Positions 1 through 8,661 of a stretch of 64,000 bases of DNA are shown piece after piece. The number at the start of each line of letters is the position of its first letter. The first letter of the stretch is position 1. The translations under genes were made by a program, and so were the position numbers. The notes under the pieces were generated by a model that worked only from the letters and a program-made list of their open reading frames with translations, searched no databases and was not told the DNA's origin. The DNA is from Variovorax paradoxus (GTDB taxonomy: Bacteria; Pseudomonadota; Gammaproteobacteria; Burkholderiales; Burkholderiaceae_C): the NCBI RefSeq assembly GCF_030811855.1, contig NZ_JAUSRN010000007.1:1-64000 (forward strand), written 5' to 3'.

Positions 1-1390
1 GGTACCGATGCGGTGAACGTGAACCAGCTCAATGCGGTGAGTGCAACGGCCAACGCGGGCTTCTTCGTGACCACGGCGGCGACGGGCACTGGCACCGCGA
101 CGGGCACCACGGTGCAGAACATCGCGCCGGGCGGCACGGCCACCTACACGGCGGGCAACAACATCGCCATCACGCAGGCTGGTGCGAATGTGCAGATTGC
201 CACGAGCATGACGCCGACCTTCACCAGCGTGAACACCACCAACCTGACGGCCACTGGCAACACCACCATCGGCGGCCCCACGGGCACCCTGAATGTGGTT
301 GGGGGCACCACGGTGAACATGGGCAGCAACGTCATCACCAACGTGGGGACCGGCACCAACCCGACCGACGCGGCGAACGTGGGCCAGATCACTGGTGCGA
401 CCACTGCGCTGACCAGCGCCGGCCTGAACTTCACGGGCAACGATGCGACCGCGGGGGTGGTGCACCGGGATCTCGGCACCACACTGGCGATTCAGGGCAC
501 GGCCACGACGGTCGGCAACTACTCGGGCGGCAACCTGAAGACGGTGACCGATCCGGTCACGGGTGCGATCAACCTGCAGATGGCCGACTCGCCGGTGTTT
601 GGCGCCACGACGATCAACGCCGGCGGCACGGGCATCATCAGCGGCGTGACCGCCGGTGTGGCCGGCACGGATGCGGTCAACGTGACGCAGCTCAACGCAG
701 TCAGCACGACAGCCAACATGGGGTGGAATGTGACGACGGCGGCAACCGGCACCGGCACGGTTACGGGGACCACGACGCAGAAAATTGCACCGGGCGACAC
801 GGCCACCTACACGGCGGGCAACAACATCGCCATCACGCAAGCCGGCGCGAATGTGCAGATTGCCACCAGCATGACGCCGACCTTCACCAGCGTGAACACC
901 ACCAACTTGACGGCCACTGGCAACACCATCATCGGCGGCCCCACGGGCACCCTGAATGTGGTTGGGGGCACCACGGTGAACATGGGCAGCAACGTCATCA
1001 CCAACGTGGGGACCGGCATCAACCCGACCGACGCGGCGAACGTGGGCCAGATCACTGGTGCGACCAATGCGCTGACCGCTGCCGGCCTGAACTTCACGGG
1101 CAACGATGCGACTGCTGGGGTGGTGCACCGGGATCTCGGCACCACACTGGCGATTCAGGGCACGGCCACGACGGTCGGCAACTACTCGGGCGGCAACCTG
1201 AAGACGGTGACCGATCCGGTCACGGGTGCGATCAACCTGCAGATGGCCGACTCGCCGGTGTTTGGCGCCACGACGATCAACGCCGGCGGCACGGGCATCA
1301 TCAGCGGCGTGACCGCCGGTGTGGCCGGTACCGACGCGGTCAACGTGACACAGCTCAATGCAGTCAGCACGACGGCCAACATGGGTTGGA
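1..1390 (+). repeat. 663-bp tandem direct repeats inside the adhesin gene
   Basis: Unit 1 covers 1-663, unit 2 covers 664-1326, and a third unit starts at 1327 and diverges after about 1390. Landmarks recur exactly 663 bases apart: GTDAVNV at 1, 664 and 1327, and MGWN at 718 and 1381. Long stretches, for example about 144-620 against 807-1283, differ at only a few bases. The period is a multiple of three (221 residues), so copy-number change would keep the frame. Because the window starts exactly at a unit boundary, more copies may lie upstream. Confidence 0.9.
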
Positions 1391-2934
1391 ACCTGCAGGC
1401 CAATGGCGACACGGCTACCAATGTGGCGCCGGGCGGCATTGTGGAGTTCGTGAACGGGCAGAACATTCTGCTCACGCACGCCGGCAACACCATCACGGTG
1501 GCAACCTCGCCCGATCTGGTGGCCGACAGTCTGACGATCAGCGGCGGACCGACCATCAACAGCAGCGGCATTACGATGAACGCCGGCAACACGCTGAACA
1601 TGGGTGACAACCGGATCACCAATGTGGGGAACGGCACTGCTTTGACCGACGCAGTCAACCTGAGCCAGTTGAACACGGCAACCTCCACGGCGGCCAACAT
1701 GTGGATCACCGGTTCGCCGACGGTCTACGTGGCGCCCATCTCCACGGGCAGCAACGCCACGGCAGTGGGCTCCGGCTCCACGGCCAGCGGAACCAACAGC
1801 GTGGCCGTTGGCACCGGAGCCACCGCAACCACGGCCAACAGCGTGGCGCTGGGCAACGATAGCACCACGGGCACGGCCACCGCGGTAACGGGCACGACCA
1901 TCGGTGGAACCAGCTACACCTTTGCGGGCGCAGCGCCCACGGGTGTGGTGAGCGTGGGTAGCGCTGGCGCAGAGCGCCAGGTCACCAATGTAGCGGCAGG
2001 GCAGTTGACCGCCAACAGCACCGATGCGGTCAATGGCAGCCAGCTGTACGCCACCAACACCGCCGTCTCCAACCTGGGCACAACCGTTAACGCGGCCAGG
2101 ACCCACTACTACAGCGTCAACGACGGCGGCGTGCAGCAGGCCAACTACAACAACGACGGCGCCACGGGTGTGAACTCGCTGGCAAGCGGCGTGCGGGCCA
2201 GCGCCACCGGCGCGGGTGGCATTGCGGTGGGCCTCAACTCGGTGGCAACCGGAGGCAACAGCATCGCGATCGGTGCGGGCGCGGTAGCCAGTGTGGGTGG
2301 CGTGGCGCTCGGTGCCGGGTCCGTGGCGACTCGAGCCGGCATGAATGGTCGAAGCGAAGCCTTCTCGAACGTCTCGGTGTCGTCCACGCAGGGAGCGGTC
2401 TCGATCGGCAGCCCGGGCAACGAGCGGCAGATCACCGATGTGGCTGGCGGTATCGCGTCGACCGATGCGGTCAATGTGCGCCAGTTGCGGGCGGTGCAAG
2501 ACGGCGCCATCAACTACAGCACGAACGTTGACGGCACCACCAACTACAACCAGATCGTTCTGGGCAACGGACAGGCACCCAACGGCACCGTTATTTCGAA
2601 CGTGGCGCCTGGCGTCATGGGCACCGATGCGGTCAACGTCAATCAGCTCAATGGCGTGAGCAACCGCGTCAATGCGCTGGGCGACCAGATCAACAAGGTG
2701 GGCCGCAATGCCTACGCCGGTGTGGCGGCCGCCATGGCTGTGCAAATGCCGGGCCAGTCGTTGCCGGGCAAGACGGTGATGCGCGTGGGCTACGGCACCT
2801 TCAAGGGCGAGAGCGCCGTGGGTATCAGCTTCCGCCGCACTGCCGACAACAACGGCTGGAGCCTGACGGGCGGCGTGGGCATGAGCCGCGCGGGCGCGGC
2901 GGCGACTGTGGGTGCCGAGTGGGTCTTCGATTGA
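1..2934 (+). CDS. Trimeric autotransporter adhesin (YadA-like), 5' partial
   Basis: The reading frame is open from base 1, so the start and signal peptide lie outside the window; 977 codons are visible. The protein is very rich in Thr, Gly, Ala, Asn and Val. It has repeated neck-type motifs (GTDAVNVNQLNAV and relatives, about every 220 residues), then left-handed beta-roll head repeats (SVAVGTGA, SVALGND, GIAVGLNSVATGGNSIAIG). It ends with a YadA-type membrane anchor of about 80 residues (from NKVGRNAYAGVAAAMAVQMP) finishing on Phe-Asp. The family forms homotrimers in the outer membrane and mediates adhesion or autoagglutination. The first 1.3 kb consists of two almost identical 663-bp units and the start of a third. 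The lipoprotein gene begins 17 bp downstream, which suggests one transcript. Family assignment is secure; the ligand cannot be told. Confidence 0.93.
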   Translation, partial: GTDAVNVNQLNAVSATANAGFFVTTAATGTGTATGTTVQNIAPGGTATYTAGNNIAITQAGANVQIATSMTPTFTSVNTTNLTATGNTTIGGPTGTLNVVGGTTVNMGSNVITNVGTGTNPTDAANVGQITGATTALTSAGLNFTGNDATAGVVHRDLGTTLAIQGTATTVGNYSGGNLKTVTDPVTGAINLQMADSPVFGATTINAGGTGIISGVTAGVAGTDAVNVTQLNAVSTTANMGWNVTTAATGTGTVTGTTTQKIAPGDTATYTAGNNIAITQAGANVQIATSMTPTFTSVNTTNLTATGNTIIGGPTGTLNVVGGTTVNMGSNVITNVGTGINPTDAANVGQITGATNALTAAGLNFTGNDATAGVVHRDLGTTLAIQGTATTVGNYSGGNLKTVTDPVTGAINLQMADSPVFGATTINAGGTGIISGVTAGVAGTDAVNVTQLNAVSTTANMGWNLQANGDTATNVAPGGIVEFVNGQNILLTHAGNTITVATSPDLVADSLTISGGPTINSSGITMNAGNTLNMGDNRITNVGNGTALTDAVNLSQLNTATSTAANMWITGSPTVYVAPISTGSNATAVGSGSTASGTNSVAVGTGATATTANSVALGNDSTTGTATAVTGTTIGGTSYTFAGAAPTGVVSVGSAGAERQVTNVAAGQLTANSTDAVNGSQLYATNTAVSNLGTTVNAARTHYYSVNDGGVQQANYNNDGATGVNSLASGVRASATGAGGIAVGLNSVATGGNSIAIGAGAVASVGGVALGAGSVATRAGMNGRSEAFSNVSVSSTQGAVSIGSPGNERQITDVAGGIASTDAVNVRQLRAVQDGAINYSTNVDGTTNYNQIVLGNGQAPNGTVISNVAPGVMGTDAVNVNQLNGVSNRVNALGDQINKVGRNAYAGVAAAMAVQMPGQSLPGKTVMRVGYGTFKGESAVGISFRRTADNNGWSLTGGVGMSRAGAAATVGAEWVFD

Positions 2935-2951
2935 TTCAAGGAACAACGATC

Positions 2952-3854
2952 ATGGAAAAACAACTGCAACAACGTGCCACGATGCTGGTGTCAACGCTGG
3001 TCGGCTTGCCGCCCCTGCTTGCCCTTTTGTGCGTGCTCGCGCTGAACGGCTGCGCCAGCCCGGGCTATCCCATCGCGCCGGAAGGCCAGGCAAGCGCCGC
3101 CAAGGACATGCCGCCACCGCCCAAGGCCGAGGACTTTCCGAAGCTCGACTCGGCCAAGTGGAAGCAGGGCGCTTTTCCAAGCCTGGAAGCGCTGCGCATG
3201 ATGCGCGCGGGCATGGGCAAGGACCAGGTCCGCGAACTGCTCGGGTCGCCGCATTTCAGCGAGGGTCTGGCGGGAGTCAAGGAGTGGAACTACATCTTCC
3301 ACTTTCGCACCGGTAAAGGCGCGGAGTTCGTCACCTGCCAGTACATGGTGCGCTACAACGGCGACAGGCTGACGCACGGCATGTATTGGAAGGACCCGGA
3401 CTGCGCGATGCTGGTCGAACCGCCACAGGTCAAGCCAATGCCCATGGCCGCGGCCGTGGCAACGCCGCCGCAAAAGGTGACTCTTGGCGCCGATGGCCTG
3501 TTTCGCTTCGACGGTGGTGCCCTGGGCGATCTGATGCCCGAAGGCCGTGCCAAGGTCGAGAAACTTGCGGCGGATATCAAGCGCAACTTCAAGCGCGTGA
3601 ACTCCATCGCCGTGACTGGTCATACGGACCGGCTGGGCACCGCCAGCTACAACGAGGCGCTGTCACTGGCGCGGGCCAACACCGTGCGTGAACTGCTCGC
3701 GCAACAGGGCATCGACCGCAACGCCATCCGCACCGCAGGCATGGGTGCTCGGCAGCCGGTCGCGCAGTGCCCGGGGGCCGCGAAGACCCCGGCGCTGGTG
3801 AGCTGCCTGCAGCCCAATCGCCGCGTCGACATCGAAGTGGCCGGCGATCAGTAA
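2952..3854 (+). CDS. SmpA/OmlA-OmpA lipoprotein, TpgA-like adhesin partner (copy 1)
   Basis: A 300-residue lipoprotein. An N-terminal hydrophobic signal ends in a lipobox (ALNGC, Cys34), so it should be lipidated and held in the outer membrane facing the periplasm. Residues about 75-130 match the SmpA/OmlA (BamE-like) fold (GMGKDQVRELLGSPHF, then EWNYIFHFRTG). Residues about 205-297 are an OmpA-type peptidoglycan-binding domain (VTGHTDRLGTASYNEALS, RRVDIEV). This architecture and its position right behind a trimeric autotransporter match TpgA, the protein that links Acinetobacter AtaA to peptidoglycan; equivalence is inferred. ATG 2952 is chosen over an in-frame start at 2919 because the signal peptide begins there. 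A paralogue of the same layout lies at 11048-11893. Confidence 0.88.
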   Translation: MEKQLQQRATMLVSTLVGLPPLLALLCVLALNGCASPGYPIAPEGQASAAKDMPPPPKAEDFPKLDSAKWKQGAFPSLEALRMMRAGMGKDQVRELLGSPHFSEGLAGVKEWNYIFHFRTGKGAEFVTCQYMVRYNGDRLTHGMYWKDPDCAMLVEPPQVKPMPMAAAVATPPQKVTLGADGLFRFDGGALGDLMPEGRAKVEKLAADIKRNFKRVNSIAVTGHTDRLGTASYNEALSLARANTVRELLAQQGIDRNAIRTAGMGARQPVAQCPGAAKTPALVSCLQPNRRVDIEVAGDQ

Positions 3855-3883
3855 GCAAGTAAGCAGCCTTTAGGAACTGGGGA

Positions 3884-3899
3884 GGGGCGCAGACGCCCC
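3884..3899 (+). terminator. GC-rich hairpin after the lipoprotein gene
   Basis: GGGGCG (3884-3889) and CGCCCC (3894-3899) form a perfect 6-bp stem around a CAGA loop, 30 bp past the lipoprotein stop. No T-run follows, so intrinsic termination is uncertain; it may only protect a 3' end. Confidence 0.3.
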
Positions 3900-3992
3900 A
3901 GGCAAGTCAGCTGTGGGTTGGTTCGATGCTTCGTTGCAACCATGCGACTTCGAATCGACCAGCCAATCCCCACCCCTCTTGGCAGACATAAT

Positions 3993-4006
3993 GTAACTTT
4001 AGTAAC
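3993..4006 (+). promoter_or_regulatory. GTAAC direct repeat upstream of the response regulator gene
   Basis: GTAAC occurs at 3993-3997 and again at 4002-4006 in an AT-rich stretch, 52 bp before the response regulator start. OmpR/PhoB-type regulators bind direct half-sites spaced about one helical turn, so this is a candidate autoregulatory site. A weak -35-like TTGGCA lies at 3979-3984. No binding evidence is available, and the repeat could be chance. Confidence 0.3.
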
Positions 4007-4057
4007 AAAACATATTGTCTTTGATCGCTTTGGTTCCTTCACTCACGCCACACCCTT

Positions 4058-4804
4058 ATGCGTATTGCTGTACTCGAAGACGAGCCGGCCCAGATGAGTT
4101 TGCTGGTGGACATGCTCGAGCATCGCTTGCTCATCGTCGAGGAGCCGGTGTCGTGCACGCCGTTCACCAGTGGCGAAGCCTTGCGGGAGGCGCTCCGCCT
4201 CGAAAGCTTCGACCTGCTGGTGCTCGACTGGAACGTGCCCGACCTGAATGGCGTGGAATTGCTGGCCTGGCTGCGCAAGCAGAGGGAAAGCACGGTTCCG
4301 GTGGTGATGCTGAGCTCGCGCCACTCCGAGCGCGATGTGGCAAGTGCCCTTGGCACGGGAGCCGACGACTACGTGGTGAAGCCCTTTCGCCCACTGGAGT
4401 TGGCCGCGCGCATCCAGCGCCTTCTGAAGTCGAGGCACCTTGCGGCAGCAAGCGCGCTGGAGCACTTCGGCACTTGGGTGTTCGACCGCATCTCGTCGAG
4501 CGTGGGGATTGGCGCCGCAGGCGCGGAGCCGGCACGCCGGGTGTCGCTGAGCGACAGCGAATTTCGCATGGCGCTGGCGCTGTTTCGAAACCTGGGCCGG
4601 CCGGTCTCGCGCGTGCACCTGCTGGAGTGCGCCGGGCGCGAGGGCGAGACGCCCAGCCGCGCGCTCGACAGCCAGATCTATCGGCTCCGTATCAAGCTAC
4701 GTTTGAATGTTGCGCATGGGCTTCAATTGCACACCGTCTACGGACACGGCTATCGCCTGGAAGCTTCGCATGGCAATGAGCATGCGACCATCGGGCCAGT
4801 CTAA
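4058..4804 (+). CDS. OmpR/PhoB-type two-component response regulator
   Basis: A 248-residue regulator. The receiver domain (1-120) has the acidic pocket Asp8/Glu9, phospho-acceptor Asp57 (LLVLDWNVPD) and the conserved Lys108 (DDYVVKPF). The C-terminal third (about 150-236) is a winged-helix Trans_reg_C domain (LDSQIYRLRIKL, TVYGHGYRLE). It heads a group with the FecR-LysM gene, which overlaps its 3' end by 35 bp, and the CHASE2 kinase. The kinase is its probable partner. The module sits between two adhesin cassettes, which are its likely targets (inference). Confidence 0.92.
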   Translation: MRIAVLEDEPAQMSLLVDMLEHRLLIVEEPVSCTPFTSGEALREALRLESFDLLVLDWNVPDLNGVELLAWLRKQRESTVPVVMLSSRHSERDVASALGTGADDYVVKPFRPLELAARIQRLLKSRHLAAASALEHFGTWVFDRISSSVGIGAAGAEPARRVSLSDSEFRMALALFRNLGRPVSRVHLLECAGREGETPSRALDSQIYRLRIKLRLNVAHGLQLHTVYGHGYRLEASHGNEHATIGPV

Positions 4805-6053
4805 GAGGCCGTCGTCGAGCAGTAGCCTTGCATTGCTCACTGTGCTGTCGTTGACGCTTCTCTCCGGGGGCGCGCGCGCACAGTCCACTCACGTGGTGCG
4901 GCCCGGTGAAACACTGTGGGACATATCGCGCCAGCACATGAACACGCCGCTGCGCTGGCCCGAACTGCAGCGCAGCAATGCCGTGCCGGTGCCCGAGCAT
5001 CTGAAGCCGGGACAGGTGCTGCTGCTTGGCGGTGGACCTGCAGTCGCAGCCGTGGTGGAGCTGTCAGGCAGCGCATGGCTCAAAAGAGGCAACGCCGCGC
5101 CGCGCCCGCTGGCGCAAGGTGCTGCGGTCCGGGCCAACGACGTGGTGGTAACAGATCGCGGCGCCTTTCTCAGTCTGGGTTTGGGCGACGGCAGCCGCTT
5201 GGTCATGCCTTCGAGCAGTGCGGTCCAGGTCCTAGTGGCCAATGGCCGCGTCACGCGATTGCAATTGTTGGACGGGCGTGTCGAGGCGCACGTCGAGAAA
5301 CAGCGTGGCCGTGAATTCGAGATCCGCAACCGCACGGCGGGGCTGGCGGTGCGCGGCACGCACTTTCGCGCGCGCAACGAAGAAGGCGTGACCACGGCGG
5401 AGGTGATCGAGGGAGAGGTGGCTGTGTCCAGCGCGGACCGGCCGGACCTGTTGCTTGCGGCGGCAAGTGGCACCTTGCTCGAGGGCCCGGGCGCGCTGCA
5501 GGCCCAGCCGTTGTTGCCGCCACCGCAGAATGCGCAGCAGGGCAGGGACCGAGCCTCCGTGGTGCCGATGACAGGTGCAATCGGCTATCGCATGCAGCTG
5601 GCGCGCGACGATCGCTTTCTGCAATTGACCTATGAGCAGCGTTCGCAGCAAGGAGATTTTATATTGCCCGGGGACTTGCAGCCCGGCTTCTATCACCTGC
5701 GGCTCACGGCGTTCGATGCACGGCAACTCGAGGGCATGCCAGGCGACAGCATCGTCTACATCGGCGTGAGTGCCACGCCGATCGGCGTCCGTCGCATGGA
5801 CGATGGCCGCTACGAGATCAGCTGGCCTGCGCGGCCGGGCCAGCGCTATGCCTTCGAGCTGGCGCGCACGCCAGCCTTTGCGCCTGCGCTGGTGAGCGAG
5901 CCCGCGCTCTACAGCGGTGGCGCGCTGGTGGGTCCGCTCGACGTGCCGGGGCGCTATCACTGGCGCAGCCGCGAGATCACAACGCCCGGCGCCGAGGCCA
6001 TGGTCTTCGAGGGCAGCTTCGACGTTCCCGCGCCACCACTGAAGAACCCCTGA
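4770..6053 (+). CDS. Exported LysM-FecR domain protein
   Basis: A 427-residue protein from ATG 4770, which has GGAAG 6 bp upstream; ATG 4776 and 4782 are alternatives. An N-terminal signal segment (about 19-37, ending ARAQS) is followed by a LysM peptidoglycan-binding motif (about 41-88, HVVRPGETLWDISRQH). A FecR-type beta domain covers about 115-205 (RLQLLDGRVEAHV, AVRGTHFRA). The C-terminal 200 residues look like fibronectin-type beta repeats (TAFDARQLEG, RYAFELARTP). Unlike classical FecR anti-sigma factors it has no DUF4880 N-terminus, and no ECF sigma gene is adjacent. It probably acts in the periplasm, possibly passing a cell-wall signal to the CHASE2 kinase encoded 3 bp downstream. Confidence 0.85.
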   Translation: MAMSMRPSGQSKRPSSSSSLALLTVLSLTLLSGGARAQSTHVVRPGETLWDISRQHMNTPLRWPELQRSNAVPVPEHLKPGQVLLLGGGPAVAAVVELSGSAWLKRGNAAPRPLAQGAAVRANDVVVTDRGAFLSLGLGDGSRLVMPSSSAVQVLVANGRVTRLQLLDGRVEAHVEKQRGREFEIRNRTAGLAVRGTHFRARNEEGVTTAEVIEGEVAVSSADRPDLLLAAASGTLLEGPGALQAQPLLPPPQNAQQGRDRASVVPMTGAIGYRMQLARDDRFLQLTYEQRSQQGDFILPGDLQPGFYHLRLTAFDARQLEGMPGDSIVYIGVSATPIGVRRMDDGRYEISWPARPGQRYAFELARTPAFAPALVSEPALYSGGALVGPLDVPGRYHWRSREITTPGAEAMVFEGSFDVPAPPLKNP

Positions 6054-6056
6054 CCC

Positions 6057-8429
6057 GTGAGGCGCCGTTTTCACGCCGAATGGCTGCTGATGATGGCTTT
6101 GCTGCCTCTGGCGATGTGGTCGCTGCAGCGTTCGTCCGACCTGGCGCAAATCGACCTCAAGGTGTATGACCATGTGATGAGCCGGGCGCGGGCCACGCCG
6201 TCGCCAGACATTCTGGTGGTCGGGATTGATCAACGCAGCCTCGACGCCCTGGGGCCTTGGCCCTGGCCGCGCAGCGTGCATGCACAGCTGTTGGAGCGGC
6301 TGGCGCCCATGGAGCCCAAGGGCGTGCTGCTCGACCTGTTTCTGGACACGCCATCGGAGGACCCCGAGCAGGACCGTTTGCTGGCGCAGGCCATGACACG
6401 GGTTCCGGTGTATTTGCCGCTGTACTTCACGGGGCCTGGCGACACGCCGCTCGACAACGCATCTGGCTTCCAGCAGCCCTTGCCTGAATTCGTGCGTAGC
6501 GCCAAGGCGCTCGGTCACGTCAACATCACACGCGATGCCGATGGCGTTGCACGCCGGATGTTCTTGCGCGAAGGAGTGCAAGGGAAGCTGCAAAACTATC
6601 TGGGCGCGTACCTGGCCGGGCACCTTGCGGCAAGCGATGTCGACAGCTCGCCCTTGCGGCAGCGCGCAGATGGTTGGCAGATGCAAGGCGAGTTTGGCGT
6701 TCCGCTGGCGGGGCCTGCGGGTAGCTGGCGCACAGTGCCCTACGTGAGCGTGCTGCAAGGCGAGGTGCCGCCGGAGCTGCTGCGCCACAAGGTGATCCTG
6801 GTCGGGGCGGTGGGCAGTTCGCGTCTGGAAGACGAATTGTCGGTAGCCGGCGCCGGAGCGATTGCCTCGCTTCCAAGCATCGAGATGCACGCCAACGCAA
6901 TCGACGCCCTGCGCCACGGGACGACGGTGCACTTTGTCGGCGGGGCGTGGCTGGCGGCGTGGGTCGCCGTGCCCATTTGGCTGGCGCTGGCGCTCTTTCG
7001 CCGGTTTGCCCGCAAGGCGTGGACCGTGGCCCTTGCATTGGTCGCAATTTGCGTGGGCTTCAGCCTTGGCATTTTCGGCGCGGCGCACATGTGGCTTCCG
7101 CCCTCTGCGCCCGTGCTGGGCATTGTCCTGGGCTACATGCTGTGGAGCTGGCGGAGGCTGGACGCACTGTTCCAGTTTTTCCAACAGAGCGCTGCCGCAC
7201 TCAACGCGGTGCCAAGCGGTGCCTTCGATCCGGAGCGCCGTGCGCCCGTGCGAGCCTGGGACGACTTGCATGCGCATACGCTCATGCTCGACGACGCCAT
7301 CGACCGCATCGCGCAGATTCGTACGCTGCTCAGCATGAGCTTGTGGCAAATGCCGGTGGCGCTGCTCGTGTGCCGCGACGACGGCACGATCACCACCAGC
7401 AATGCGGCGGCACGTGCACTGCTGAACGCGCAAGCGGCGAGCGACGCCGAAGCGGACGATCCGCTGCGCGGCCGCGCGGTCGAGGCCTTGCTTGCGCAAG
7501 CGAGCAGCGATGGAGCCGCCGATCCGCCCGAGTGCGGCGCCATGCGGCATTGGTCGGAAAGCATTGGCGTCGAACGCACGACGCTCGACGGCAAGGTATT
7601 GCGCGCACAGGCCGCAGCGTTGAACCGGCTCAGCATGGGCGACACGTCTTGGCTGGTGGTGCTGCACGACCTCACCGCCGAGCGGCGCGCCGAGCAGGAG
7701 CGCGAGCAGTGGCTGAGTTTCATGTCGCACGACATGCGCACGCCGCAGGTCAACATTCTGAGCCTGCTCGATCTGCGCGCTCACGGTGCCGACTGGCTCG
7801 ACCAGCCCAAGCTGACCGAGAGCCTGCGCCGCGAGGCCGAGCGGTCGCTGCGGCTCGCCGACGACTTCGTCGATCTCCTGAAGGCCCGCATGCACAGCTA
7901 TCGGTTCGTGCAAATGCCGGCAGGAGCCATCGCGCTGGACGCGGTCGACCAGGTGTGGGCCCACGCGGCGCAGCGTGGCGTCAAGCTCTCTGCCGAGGTG
8001 CCGACGGAAGAAGACGTCGAGCTGTGGACGGATGCGCCGCTGCTCACGCGCGCGGTAGTCAACCTGCTGAACAACGCCATTCGCCACAGCCCTTCAGGCG
8101 CGTCGATTCGGCTGTGCGTATCGGTGGGTGGTGAGGCAGCGTCTCAACGCGTGTTGATTGCCGTATGCGATGAAGGCTCGGGCATGTCACCAGAGCTCAT
8201 GGAGGCATTGCTGCGCAATGACGCGGAAGGCGTGATGCCGGCGAGGGGCAGCGATTCGGATGCTGCTGCATCGAGCGGGTTTGCTGCCCGTTCGCACGGC
8301 GTCGGCCTGGCCATCGTGTGCGCCGTGGTCGATCGCCACGGCGGACGGCTCGACGGCCATAGCGAGCCCGGCGTGGGCACAACCTTCGTGATGGACTTGC
8401 CTCGCCACTTTCCTGCCGATCGAATCTGA
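6057..8429 (+). CDS. CHASE2-domain sensor histidine kinase
   Basis: A 790-residue membrane kinase starting at GTG 6057, 3 bp after the FecR-LysM stop. An N-terminal membrane segment (about 8-24) leads into a CHASE2 extracytoplasmic sensor domain (about 30-285; DILVVGIDQRSLDALGPWPW). Three closely spaced membrane helices (about 297-365) are typical of CHASE2 proteins. A PAS-like region (about 420-535) follows, then a HisKA domain with phospho-accepting His558 (FMSHDMRTPQ). The HATPase domain has N box (VNLLNNAIRHSP), G1 (CDEGSGM) and G2 (GVGLAIV). It should autophosphorylate on an envelope signal and donate to Asp57 of the regulator at 4058-4804. The ligand is unknown. Confidence 0.92.
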   Translation: MRRRFHAEWLLMMALLPLAMWSLQRSSDLAQIDLKVYDHVMSRARATPSPDILVVGIDQRSLDALGPWPWPRSVHAQLLERLAPMEPKGVLLDLFLDTPSEDPEQDRLLAQAMTRVPVYLPLYFTGPGDTPLDNASGFQQPLPEFVRSAKALGHVNITRDADGVARRMFLREGVQGKLQNYLGAYLAGHLAASDVDSSPLRQRADGWQMQGEFGVPLAGPAGSWRTVPYVSVLQGEVPPELLRHKVILVGAVGSSRLEDELSVAGAGAIASLPSIEMHANAIDALRHGTTVHFVGGAWLAAWVAVPIWLALALFRRFARKAWTVALALVAICVGFSLGIFGAAHMWLPPSAPVLGIVLGYMLWSWRRLDALFQFFQQSAAALNAVPSGAFDPERRAPVRAWDDLHAHTLMLDDAIDRIAQIRTLLSMSLWQMPVALLVCRDDGTITTSNAAARALLNAQAASDAEADDPLRGRAVEALLAQASSDGAADPPECGAMRHWSESIGVERTTLDGKVLRAQAAALNRLSMGDTSWLVVLHDLTAERRAEQEREQWLSFMSHDMRTPQVNILSLLDLRAHGADWLDQPKLTESLRREAERSLRLADDFVDLLKARMHSYRFVQMPAGAIALDAVDQVWAHAAQRGVKLSAEVPTEEDVELWTDAPLLTRAVVNLLNNAIRHSPSGASIRLCVSVGGEAASQRVLIAVCDEGSGMSPELMEALLRNDAEGVMPARGSDSDAAASSGFAARSHGVGLAIVCAVVDRHGGRLDGHSEPGVGTTFVMDLPRHFPADRI

Positions 8430-8542
8430 GCTGACAGGGTTCGAGTTGCGGAGGATTGGTGGTCTGTTAATACCTAGCTACTCTGATTTGATAACTAGAT
8501 CACATTACTTTGCGCCGATTCAACTCAATTCTCGCAAAACCT

Positions 8543-8572
8543 AGCGAGAGACCCTCTCCCTCGCGTCTCGCT
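8543..8572 (+). promoter_or_regulatory. Stem-loop in the 232-bp leader before the second adhesin
   Basis: The left arm AGCGAGAGAC and right arm GTCTCGCT can pair with a 2-nt bulge in the left arm around a CCTCTCCCTCGC loop. The element lies about 90 bp upstream of the adhesin start, in a gap (8430-8661) whose first half is AT-rich and probably holds the promoter. No convincing -35/-10 pair could be picked. The role is unknown. Confidence 0.25.
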
Positions 8573-8661
8573 CGACACCATAGGGCAGTGAGGGCCTAAG
8601 AAAGTTCTACGGCTGTATTGCCGGGACAAGGCCACTCGAGACCCACAACCAGGAGGTAGCG

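Noticed and set aside
723..1607. A 294-codon plus-strand frame within the first adhesin gene, rich in His, Gln and Arg
   Set aside because: It is a second-frame shadow of the repeated Thr/Gly-rich adhesin sequence.
3931..3941. GTTGCAAC palindrome and loose inverted repeat (about 3915-3960) downstream of the first lipoprotein gene
   Set aside because: The perfect part is only 8 bp and the longer pairing has many mismatches; too weak to call an operator.
5232..8087. A 951-codon open frame on the minus strand across the FecR-LysM and CHASE2 kinase genes
   Set aside because: It is the antisense shadow of two well-supported high-G+C genes; the translation is rich in Arg, His and Gln and has no domain.
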